A DNA stretch of 64,000 bases. Source: Duganella sp. Root1480D1 (GTDB lineage Bacteria; Pseudomonadota; Gammaproteobacteria; Burkholderiales; Burkholderiaceae_D). A program made the position numbers and the translations under genes. The notes beneath the pieces are model-generated. The model did not search any database and had not been told where the DNA came from. It saw only the letters and a program-made list of their open reading frames with translations. The stretch is taken from assembly GCF_001427305.1 (NCBI RefSeq), contig NZ_LMFZ01000012.1, positions 124,001 through 188,000 of the forward strand, given 5' to 3'. Of the stretch, positions 32,939 to 40,344 are shown in pieces; the first letter of the stretch is position 1; every line of letters begins with the position of its first letter.

Positions 32939-33817
32939 ATGAAATCCTATCCCGCCCAATGCGTCCTGCCCCTCGCTGCCGAGCTGGGCGAAGGCCCGCT
33001 CTATGTGCCGGCGCCAGACCGCCTGCTGTTTGTTGACCTCAAGCGTTGCATCCTGCATGCGTGGGATGCGGCGCAACACCAGCATCGCAGCTGGCTGCTG
33101 CCCGACTATATCTGCTGGCTGGTGCCGCGCCGCGATGGCGATGGCTTCATGGCGGGCTTGCGCGACAGCGTGGTGCGGCTGTGGCTGGAGCCGGAACTGC
33201 GCGTCGAGTCGCTCATGCGCGTGGTCGATGCTGCCGCCGGCCAGCGCCTGAACGACGCCAAGGTCGATCCGAGCGGCCGCCTGTGGTTCGGCTCCATGCA
33301 CAATACCGATTACCGGCAAAAGGTGGGCAAGTTGTTCCGCCTCGATCCGGACCTAAGCCTGCATGTGGCCGACGAGGGTTACCACATCTGCAATGGCCCG
33401 ACGTTCGCGCTGGATGGCAGCGCGCTGTACCACTCGGACAGCTTCCTCGACGTGACCTACCGCTACCCGCTGGCAGCCGATGGCAGCCTTGGCGCGCGCG
33501 AAACCTGGCGCCACTATACCGGCGGCGGTTCGCCGGACGGCATGCAGGTCGACAGCGAAGGCTGCATCTGGGTCTCGACCTGGGGCGGCAAGCGCGTTTG
33601 CCGCTTCGGCCCGGATGGCGAATTGCTGGCGGAAGTACCGCTGCCGACATCGCACCCTGCTTCGCTGGCATTCGGCGGCGACGACCTGCGCACGCTGTAC
33701 ATCACCACCGCACGCGAAGGGCTGTCGGCGGAACAGCTGGCGCAGCAGCCGCTGGCAGGCGCCCTGTTCAGCGCCCGCATCGACGTGCCGGGCTTGCCGG
33801 CCAACGCCTTCGGCTGA
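32939..33817 (+). CDS. SMP-30/gluconolactonase-family sugar lactonase, probable L-arabinonolactonase
   Basis: This 292-residue six-bladed propeller lactonase has the four SMP-30 metal ligands: Glu18 (L-G-E-G-P), Asn105 (R-L-N-D-A-K), Asn152 (C-N-G-P) and Asp200 (S-P-D-G-M-Q-V-D). It opens a sugar lactone to the aldonate. Placed beside the arabinose oxidation genes it is best explained as hydrolysing L-arabinono-lactone made by the pentose dehydrogenase. It has no signal peptide, so it is cytoplasmic. It is the only plus-strand gene of the locus and ends 1 nt from the convergent LysR gene. Its promoter lacks the shared CGATAT box. Confidence 0.87.
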   Translation: MKSYPAQCVLPLAAELGEGPLYVPAPDRLLFVDLKRCILHAWDAAQHQHRSWLLPDYICWLVPRRDGDGFMAGLRDSVVRLWLEPELRVESLMRVVDAAAGQRLNDAKVDPSGRLWFGSMHNTDYRQKVGKLFRLDPDLSLHVADEGYHICNGPTFALDGSALYHSDSFLDVTYRYPLAADGSLGARETWRHYTGGGSPDGMQVDSEGCIWVSTWGGKRVCRFGPDGELLAEVPLPTSHPASLAFGGDDLRTLYITTAREGLSAEQLAQQPLAGALFSARIDVPGLPANAFG

Positions 33818-33818
33818 C

Positions 33819-34769
33819 TCAGTACAGCTCTTTCGCCGCGCTGCGCACGGCCTGCAACAGCAGGTTGGCGCCCGGCGACATCAGGTGGTCGGCCTTGGTG
33901 ATGATGCCGAAAGCATCCATGCGGAACGGCAGTTCCAGCGGCAGGATCGACAGCACCTTCAGGTCGGCGTAATAGCGCGCCACTTCCACCGGCATCACAT
34001 GCAGGGCATCGGTTTTTTGCAGCAGCGCCGTGATCAGGAGCTGGGACGTGGTGTCCACCACGTCGACCGGCGGTTCCAGGCCGGCGCGGCGGAACATCAT
34101 GTCGCAGCGGTGGCGCAGGATGCTGCCTTGCGGCGGCAGGATCCACGGGCGGTTGGCGATATCCTTCAACTGCAGCTTCTCGCGCTCCAGCAGCGGGTGG
34201 CCGGTGCGCACCACGGCGCAGGCCGGTTCCTCGGTCAGTTCTTCGTACACCAGCCCTGCCGTGCTTTCCTTTTCCAGGATGCGGCCGATCATGAAATCCA
34301 GCGTGCCGCGCTGGAGCAGCTCCATCAGCACGTTGCTGGCTTCCACCTGCACGCCAATGCGCAGCAGCGGCGCTTCCTTTTTCACGCGGGTGATGGCGTT
34401 GGGCAGCAGGTTCATGGCCGGCGTCATGATCACGCCCACTTCCACCTGGCCGGACAGGCCGGCCTTCAGCGTCACGATATCGTCGTGCGCCAGGGCCAGG
34501 CTGGTCAGGGCCATGCGGGCGTGGCGGATCATGGTTTCGCCGTACAGCGTCGGCTCCATGCCGCGCGGCAGGCGCTCGAACAGCTTCACGTCCAACATGT
34601 CCTCAAGGTCCTTGAGCTGCTTGGAGGCGGCCGGCTGCGTCATGTGCAGTTCCTCCGCCGCGCGGTGGATGTTGCGGTGTTCATCCAGCGCGATCATCAG
34701 CAACAGTTGACGAGTTTTTAACCTCGCCTTCAGGAACCAGTTCGGATTCGGGGTAGTCATGCGGGGCAT
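33819..34769 (-). CDS. LysR-family regulator of the arabinose locus (GbpR/GguR-like)
   Basis: This LTTR of about 316 residues has an N-terminal HTH (N-I-H-R-A-A-E-E-L-H-M-T-Q-P-A-A-S-K-Q-L) and an effector domain. The sequence style (L-K-T-R-Q-L-L-L-M-I-A-L-D-E-H-R-N-I) resembles the GbpR/GguR group that controls sugar-binding proteins and sugar-acid pathways in proteobacteria. It is the last gene of the transporter operon, 35 nt after a GH43 gene. It is the obvious candidate to bind the box shared by four promoters in this window. Starts at 34769 or 34760 are both possible, and neither has a strong ribosome binding site. Confidence 0.87.
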   Translation of the reverse strand: MPRMTTPNPNWFLKARLKTRQLLLMIALDEHRNIHRAAEELHMTQPAASKQLKDLEDMLDVKLFERLPRGMEPTLYGETMIRHARMALTSLALAHDDIVTLKAGLSGQVEVGVIMTPAMNLLPNAITRVKKEAPLLRIGVQVEASNVLMELLQRGTLDFMIGRILEKESTAGLVYEELTEEPACAVVRTGHPLLEREKLQLKDIANRPWILPPQGSILRHRCDMMFRRAGLEPPVDVVDTTSQLLITALLQKTDALHVMPVEVARYYADLKVLSILPLELPFRMDAFGIITKADHLMSPGANLLLQAVRSAAKELY

Positions 34770-34804
34770 GATACCACCGCCATTATCGACCAATAAGTCG
34801 CGCT

Positions 34805-35761
34805 TCATTTGCAGCCCGGCGCAGGGTTGGCGGCCGGACCTTCGGCCGTTTGCGGGACCAAGGCGATGCTGCCGTCCGGGTTGTAATGCAGTTCTTCCAC
34901 CGCCACCGAGCGGCGGAACTCTCCGCCGCCTGGCAGCTTGTCGTTGTGGTAGAAGATATAGGACTTGCCGTTGAAGTCGATCACCGCCTGGTGGATGGTC
35001 TTGACCACCTTGTTCATGTCCATGATCTTGCCGCGGAAAGTCCACGGGCCGGTGGCGCTTGGTGCGGTGGCGTAGGCGGTTTCTTCGGGGAAGTTGCGCG
35101 AATAAGTCAGGTAGTAGGTCTTGTCGTGGCGGTGCAGGTAGGCCGCTTCGGTGAAGTTGTCTATGCCCACGGTGTGGATCGGGCCATCGAGTTCGATCAT
35201 GTTCGGCTTCAGCTTGGCGTATTTCAGCACCCGGTTGCCCCAGTACAGGTAGGCCTGGCCGTCCTTGTCGATGAAGACCGCCGGGTCGATGTCGTCCCAG
35301 GCAATGTCGCTTTCCCTGGTCATGTCGTTGGTGACCAGGGCACTGCCGCGCGCGTCGACGAAGGGACCGGTCGGCTTGTCCGATACCGCGACGCCAATGG
35401 CCTTGCCCGGCTTGCTCGCATCGTGTTCAACCGGGGCGTAGAAGTAGTACTTGCCGTTGCGCTTGGTGATGTCGGCGGCCCAGGCGTCGGCCTTGGCCCA
35501 CTTGAAGGTCTTCACGTTCAACGGCGAGCCCAGGTCAGTCCAGTGCTTCATGTCGCAGGAGGACAGCACGCGCCATTCGCGCATCAGGTAGTCCTTGCCG
35601 TCCGGCGCGGCTTCGTCGTGGCCCACGTACAGGTAGACGCGGTTGCCGTCGACCAGGGCCGCCGGATCGGCGGTGAAGATATTGGCCACAAGCGGATTGC
35701 CGGCCTGCGCCAGGGTGCTCAGCGCGGCCAGTGCCGCGGCGAGGGCTGGTTTCTTGAACAT
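34805..35761 (-). CDS. Secreted GH43 arabinanase/arabinofuranosidase
   Basis: This 318-residue five-bladed propeller glycosidase has a signal peptide. The three GH43 carboxylates are Asp32 (F-T-A-D-P-A base), Asp159 (D-D-I-D-P-A pKa modulator) and Glu205 (F-T-E-A-A-Y acid). GH43 enzymes invert and act mainly on arabinan and xylan side chains. The arabinose context favours alpha-L-arabinofuranosidase or arabinanase activity. The ATG at 35761 has AAGGAG 5-6 nt upstream. It lies between the ABC importer genes and the LysR gene, all on one operon. Confidence 0.88.
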   Translation of the reverse strand: MFKKPALAAALAALSTLAQAGNPLVANIFTADPAALVDGNRVYLYVGHDEAAPDGKDYLMREWRVLSSCDMKHWTDLGSPLNVKTFKWAKADAWAADITKRNGKYYFYAPVEHDASKPGKAIGVAVSDKPTGPFVDARGSALVTNDMTRESDIAWDDIDPAVFIDKDGQAYLYWGNRVLKYAKLKPNMIELDGPIHTVGIDNFTEAAYLHRHDKTYYLTYSRNFPEETAYATAPSATGPWTFRGKIMDMNKVVKTIHQAVIDFNGKSYIFYHNDKLPGGGEFRRSVAVEELHYNPDGSIALVPQTAEGPAANPAPGCK

Positions 35762-35772
35762 GCAGTCTCCTT

Positions 35773-36726
35773 TTAGTTTTTCTGTTTCCAGGCCAGCAGC
35801 CTTTGCAGCGCGCAGAACGCGAACAGCAGGACGCCGATCACGATCTTGGTCCACCACGAGCTGAGCGTGCCGTCGAAGACGATCAGGGTCTGGATCGCGC
35901 CCAGCACCAACACCCCGGTCAGCGCGCCGGCCACATAGCCGTAGCCGCCGGTCAGCAGCGTGCCGCCGATCACCACGGCAGCAATGGCGTCAAGCTCGGT
36001 GCCTTGCGCGTGCTGGCCGTAGCCGGACAGCATGTAGAACGAGAACAGCAGGCCGGCCAGCGCTGCGCAGCCACCGCTGATGGCGTACACGGCGACCTTG
36101 GTGGCGCCCACCGGCAAGCCCATCATGTGCGCCGATTGTTCGTTGCCGCCGACTGCATAGACGGCACGGCCGAAGGGCGTCAGGTGCGCCACGACCATCG
36201 CCACCGCCAGCAGCGCCAGCGCGATCAGCACGCCCGGCGAGACAAAGCCGTCGAAGATGCCGACCTGTGCCTGCGAGATGGCGACGAAGGCCGGGTCTTC
36301 GATCGGGATCGAATTCACGCTGATCAGGTAGCACAGGCCGCGCGCCAGGAACATGCCGCCCAGCGTCACAATGAAGGGCTGCAGGCGGAAGAAGTGGATC
36401 AAGGCTCCCATGCCGGCGCCGAAGGCTGCGCCCATCAGCAATACCGCTGCCATGACGGCTGCAGGCGGCCAGTGTGCAACATGCAGCAGCCACGCTGCCA
36501 CCATGGTGCTGAGCGCCAGCACGGAGCCGACCGACAGGTCGATCCCGCCGGACAGGATGACAAAGCTCATGCCGATGGCGATCACCAGCAGGAAGGCATT
36601 GTCGATCAGGAGATTGAGCATCACCTGCAGCGACAGGAAGCCGGGATAGGCCATGCCGCCCGCCACCAGCAGGACCAGCAGCAGGCCGACAGTGACGAGG
36701 GAAGTGAAGTACGGGGCGCGCGTCAT
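35773..36726 (-). CDS. Sugar ABC transporter permease (YjfF-like)
   Basis: This 317-residue inner-membrane permease of the ribose/galactofuranose class has about 9-10 TM segments and the signature S-G-G-I-D-L-S-V-G-S-V-L-A-L near 58-71. The later E-L-D-A-I-A-A-V-V-I-G-G-T-L-L-T-G-G cytoplasmic loop contacts the ATPase. It overlaps the first permease gene by 4 nt. Two different permeases in one system are typical of YtfQRT-YjfF (galactofuranose) and of related arabinose importers. Here L-arabinose or arabinofuranosides are the likely cargo by context. Confidence 0.9.
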   Translation of the reverse strand: MTRAPYFTSLVTVGLLLVLLVAGGMAYPGFLSLQVMLNLLIDNAFLLVIAIGMSFVILSGGIDLSVGSVLALSTMVAAWLLHVAHWPPAAVMAAVLLMGAAFGAGMGALIHFFRLQPFIVTLGGMFLARGLCYLISVNSIPIEDPAFVAISQAQVGIFDGFVSPGVLIALALLAVAMVVAHLTPFGRAVYAVGGNEQSAHMMGLPVGATKVAVYAISGGCAALAGLLFSFYMLSGYGQHAQGTELDAIAAVVIGGTLLTGGYGYVAGALTGVLVLGAIQTLIVFDGTLSSWWTKIVIGVLLFAFCALQRLLAWKQKN

Positions 36727-37748
36727 GCCTTGCTCCTTTGCGACAGGCAGACCGCGAACACCACCAGCGACTTGACGACGAGGTTGACTTCCGGCGGCAC
36801 ACCGAGGGAATAGACGGTATAGGTCAGGGTCTGGATGATCAGCGCGCCGATCACGCTGCCAGCGAGGTTGAATTTTCCGCCGGCCAGCGAGGTGCCGCCC
36901 AGCGTGACGGCCAGGATGGCGTCCAGTTCCAGCAGCAGGCCTGCGTTATTGGCGTCGGCGCTCTTGATGTTGGAGCTGATGATCAGGCCTGCCAGGCCGG
37001 CGCACACGGCGCAGAAGGCGTAGCTGGCAAACATCAGGGCACCGGCGCGAATCCCGGCCAGGCGCGCAGCCACCGGGTTGACGCCGACCGCCTGCGTGAA
37101 CAGGCCGAGCGCAGTCTTGCGCATCGCCAGCGCGACGGCTGCCACCACCGCCAGCGCCACGTACAGCGCCACGGGTAGCCCAAGCAGGTAGCCGCTGCCC
37201 AGCACGAAGAAGTCGTCGCGGTAGACGGTGATGATCTGGCCGTCGGTGACCAGTTGTGCGAGGCCGCGTCCTGCAACCATCAGGACCAGGGTTGCGACGA
37301 TGGGCTGCAGGCCGAGGCTGGCCACCAGCAGCCCGTTCCAGACGCCGCACAACAGGGCGGCGCCCAGTGCGGCGGCAAAGGCCAGCCACAGCGGCTGTTC
37401 GGCGGCAACCATGGTGCAGGCGACGGCTGCCGCCAGCGCCACCACGGCGCCGACCGAGATATCGATGCCGCGCATGGCAATGACGATGGTCATGCCGGTA
37501 GCGGCCAGCATCAAGGGTGCGGCGCGGTTCAGGATGTCCACCAGGGCGCCGTACAGGTGGCCATCTTTCACTTCCAGGTGGAAGAAGCCGGGCACGGCGA
37601 ACAGGTTGACCAGCAACAGGACGACCAGCGCACCGAGGGGGCGCGCCAGCGGGTGGGCCAGCAAGCGGGCTCCAATGGCCGGCGCGGCGTTCGCTGCGGC
37701 GGGCTGCGGGGCCGCAGTGCCGGCCAGGTTGGCGGCATTCTGCGTCAT
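36723..37748 (-). CDS. Sugar ABC transporter permease (YtfT-like)
   Basis: This 341-residue permease has an extended, Ala-rich cytoplasmic N-terminus (about 30 residues) before the first TM. The R-G-I-D-I-S-V-G-A-V-V-A-L-A signature and the L-L-E-L-D-A-I-L-A-V-T-L-G-G-T-S-L-A-G-G coupling loop identify the family. It overlaps the ATPase gene and the second permease by 4 nt each, so the three are co-translated. With YjfF-like, YtfR-like and YtfQ-like partners it forms a heterodimeric importer. Confidence 0.9.
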   Translation of the reverse strand: MTQNAANLAGTAAPQPAAANAAPAIGARLLAHPLARPLGALVVLLLVNLFAVPGFFHLEVKDGHLYGALVDILNRAAPLMLAATGMTIVIAMRGIDISVGAVVALAAAVACTMVAAEQPLWLAFAAALGAALLCGVWNGLLVASLGLQPIVATLVLMVAGRGLAQLVTDGQIITVYRDDFFVLGSGYLLGLPVALYVALAVVAAVALAMRKTALGLFTQAVGVNPVAARLAGIRAGALMFASYAFCAVCAGLAGLIISSNIKSADANNAGLLLELDAILAVTLGGTSLAGGKFNLAGSVIGALIIQTLTYTVYSLGVPPEVNLVVKSLVVFAVCLSQRSKA

Positions 37749-39286
37749 GCTGCCTCCCCTGCAATGGCATGCAGCACAGTGGTTTCATCGAGCTCGCCGC
37801 GCTGGTATTCGCCGCAGGCGGAGCGGTCGCGCATGACGATCATGCGGTCACTGACGCGCAGTACCTCCGGCAGCTCCGACGAAATGAACAGCAGCGACAT
37901 GCCGCGCTTGCACAGCGTAGTAACGTAATCCATGATTTCCTGCTTGGCGCGCACATCGATGCCGCGCGTTGGTTCGTCCAGGATCATCAAGCGCGGGTCT
38001 GTCGCCAGCCAGCGCGCCAGCAGCACCTTCTGCTGGTTGCCGCCGGAAAGCGTGCCGATTGGCGTCTCGATGCTGGCGGTACGGATCCCGAGCGCCCTGA
38101 CGTATTCTTCCGCCAGTTCGCGCTGGCGTTGCATTGGGATGGCGCGCAGCATGCCCTGGCGCGCCTGCAGCGCCAGCACCAGGTTCTCGCGCACGGACAG
38201 CGACAGGATCGCACCTTCCAGCTTGCGGTCTTCCGAGCAGAAGCCGATGCCGGCCGCAATCGCCTGGCGCGGATTGGTAAACGTGCCGTAAGCCTTGTCG
38301 CCGATCGCGATATCGCCCTTGTCGGCTCGGTCGGCGCCGAACAGCAAGCGCGCCAGCTCCGTGCGGCCGGCACCGAGCAGGCCGGCCAGGCCGAGCACCT
38401 CGCCCTCGCGCACCTGCATGTCGAACGGCTGCAGGACGCCTTTGCGCCCCAGGCCGCGCGTCTCGAGCACCACGCGCGCCGCTGCGGCATCAGGCGAGCC
38501 ATCGCTGCGCCCTGCCACGGCAGCGCCGCCCTCGGTTCCATCGGAGGCATCGGCCGGCTTGCCGATCATCTTGTTGACCAGCGCCAGCCGCGACAGATCG
38601 GCCGCGGCATACTCCCCTTCCCGCTCGCCGTTACGCATCACCGTGATGCGGTCCGAGATGGCGTAGGTCTGGTCGAGGAAGTGCGTGACGAACAGGATCG
38701 CCATGCCTTGCCCGCGCAAGCGGCGCAGCACGCGGAACAGCAGCTGCACTTCCGCCTCGTCGAGGCTTGAAGTGGGTTCGTCCAGCACCAGCACGCGCGA
38801 AGAAATGTTCAAGGCGCGCGAAATCGCCACCATCTGCTGGATCGCCAACGGGTAGCGCGAAAGAGGCGCCGTCACATCGATATCGATCTCCAGCTCGCGC
38901 AGCAAGGCTGCGGCACGCGTGCGCATCCCGGCCCAATCGACCATGCCCCACTTGCGCGGATAGCGGCCGATGAAGATGTTCTCGGCCACCGACAAGTTCG
39001 AACACAGGTTCACTTCCTGGTAGACCGTGGAAATACCCAGTTCCTGCGCCTCCAGCGTCGAACGCGGATGGATCGCGCGGCCTGCCAGCGTGATGCTGCC
39101 CTGGTCCGGCGCATGCACGCCGGTCAACACTTTGATCAGGGTCGACTTGCCCGCCCCATTCTGTCCCATCAGCGTATGGACTTCGCCAGGATAGAGCCGC
39201 AGCCCCGCCTCGCTCAGCGCCTTCACGCCCGGGAATGACTTATGGATGCCGGACAGCTCCAGCACCGGCGCCGCCGCGTTAGCCAT
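37745..39286 (-). CDS. Sugar ABC transporter ATPase, two NBDs (YtfR-like)
   Basis: This 513-residue protein has two tandem nucleotide-binding domains. The first has a good Walker A (G-Q-N-G-A-G-K-S-T, residues 41-49) and Walker B (V-L-V-L-D-E-P-T-S-S-L-D) but a degenerate signature (L-S-R-Y-P). The second has a degenerate Walker A (G-L-L-G-A-G-R-T-E) and a good signature (L-S-G-G-N-Q-Q-K). That asymmetry is usual for RbsA/AraG/YtfR. Its ATG overlaps the binding-protein stop by 1 nt (TGATG). It powers the pentose importer encoded by the adjacent genes. Confidence 0.92.
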   Translation of the reverse strand: MANAAAPVLELSGIHKSFPGVKALSEAGLRLYPGEVHTLMGQNGAGKSTLIKVLTGVHAPDQGSITLAGRAIHPRSTLEAQELGISTVYQEVNLCSNLSVAENIFIGRYPRKWGMVDWAGMRTRAAALLRELEIDIDVTAPLSRYPLAIQQMVAISRALNISSRVLVLDEPTSSLDEAEVQLLFRVLRRLRGQGMAILFVTHFLDQTYAISDRITVMRNGEREGEYAAADLSRLALVNKMIGKPADASDGTEGGAAVAGRSDGSPDAAAARVVLETRGLGRKGVLQPFDMQVREGEVLGLAGLLGAGRTELARLLFGADRADKGDIAIGDKAYGTFTNPRQAIAAGIGFCSEDRKLEGAILSLSVRENLVLALQARQGMLRAIPMQRQRELAEEYVRALGIRTASIETPIGTLSGGNQQKVLLARWLATDPRLMILDEPTRGIDVRAKQEIMDYVTTLCKRGMSLLFISSELPEVLRVSDRMIVMRDRSACGEYQRGELDETTVLHAIAGEAA

Positions 39287-40248
39287 CAGTATTTCCGGTT
39301 AGGGAGTTCTTTTGCCGCCACTTCCGCCGGGAACACGCGCTCCTCAGTCACGATGCGCGGCGCCACAGGTTTGCCGGCGACGACATCCTGCGCCGCCTGC
39401 ATCAGTTGCGGGCCAAGCAGCGGGCTGCATTCAACCGATACGTTCAACTTACCGGCGATCATGGCCTGGAAGGCGCCTTTCACGCCGTCGATGGAAACGA
39501 TGATGATGTCCTTGCCCGGCTTCAGGCCCGCTTCTTCGATGGCCTGGATGGCGCCGATCGCCATATCGTCGTTGTGCGCATACAGCACGTTGATGTCCTT
39601 GCCGTGGGCTTTCAGGAAGGCTTCCATCACCTCCTTGCCCTTGGCGCGGGTGAACTCGCCGGTCTGGGTGCGGATCACCTTCAGTTTGGCGTTGCCCTTG
39701 ATGGCTTCTTCGAAACCGGCTTTGCGGTCCAGCGCCGGCGCCGAACCCACGGTACCCTGCAGTTCAACCACGTTCAAAACGGGCTTGTTCGACTTGGCCG
39801 CATAGTCGGCCAGCCATTTGCCGGCACGCCGGCCTTCTTCCACGAAATCGGAACCGATCAGGGTCACGTACAGGGACTTGTCCGCGACCTTCACGGCGCG
39901 GTCGGTCAGGATAACCGGGATCCTGGCTGCCTTGGCTTCGCGCAGCACGGTCTCCCAGCCGGTTTCCACCACCGGCGAGAATGCGATCACGTCCACGCGC
40001 TGGGCGATGAAGGAGCGGATCGCCTTGACCTGGTTCTCCTGTTTCTGCTGCGCGTCTGCGAACTTGAGAGTGACGCCGGCCTGCTTGGCAGCGTCCTTGA
40101 TCGACGCCGTATTGGCGCTGCGCCATTCGCTTTCGGCGCCCACCTGGGAGAAGCCCATCACCAGCGGCTTGGCCGCAAATACGCTGCCCGAAGCAGCAAA
40201 AGCAAAGGCGAACGCGCCGCCGAGAATAGTCCTGCGGGTGACAGTCAT
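39286..40248 (-). CDS. Periplasmic sugar-binding protein (YtfQ-like)
   Basis: This 320-residue family 2 sugar-binding protein starts with a twin-arginine-like signal (V-T-R-R-T-I-L-G-G). The mature part has G-F-S-Q-V-G-A-E-S-E-W-R and A-F-S-P-V-V-E-T-G-W, motifs shared with YtfQ (galactofuranose) and related arabinose-binding proteins. I chose the ATG at 40248 (GGAG 7 nt upstream) over an in-frame TTG 12 nt earlier. It is the first gene of the transporter operon, and a copy of the shared CGATAT box lies 79 nt upstream. Confidence 0.92.
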   Translation of the reverse strand: MTVTRRTILGGAFAFAFAASGSVFAAKPLVMGFSQVGAESEWRSANTASIKDAAKQAGVTLKFADAQQKQENQVKAIRSFIAQRVDVIAFSPVVETGWETVLREAKAARIPVILTDRAVKVADKSLYVTLIGSDFVEEGRRAGKWLADYAAKSNKPVLNVVELQGTVGSAPALDRKAGFEEAIKGNAKLKVIRTQTGEFTRAKGKEVMEAFLKAHGKDINVLYAHNDDMAIGAIQAIEEAGLKPGKDIIIVSIDGVKGAFQAMIAGKLNVSVECSPLLGPQLMQAAQDVVAGKPVAPRIVTEERVFPAEVAAKELPNRKY

Positions 40249-40301
40249 GCCGGTCTCCAAAATTGTTATAGATTAATATTAGGAGATTACGCCATGCCGA
40301 T

Positions 40302-40344
40302 CTAATTCATTTTTTTACAGGATCCATATCGATTTTGTTATCTC
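40302..40344 (-). promoter_or_regulatory. Shared regulon box upstream of the sugar importer operon
   Basis: On the minus strand GATAAC is followed by TCGATAT (40332-40326), then exactly 19 nt, then ATTAG (40306-40302). The CGATAT-19-ATTAG/ATTGG arrangement recurs at 53.9, 57.3 and 61.7 kb. The inner end of the box is 79 nt from the start codon, the same distance as at the arabonate dehydratase gene. An A-tract and ATGA just before ATTAG are also shared with the 57.3-kb copy. It overlaps the 3' end of the GH127 gene. Confidence 0.72.
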
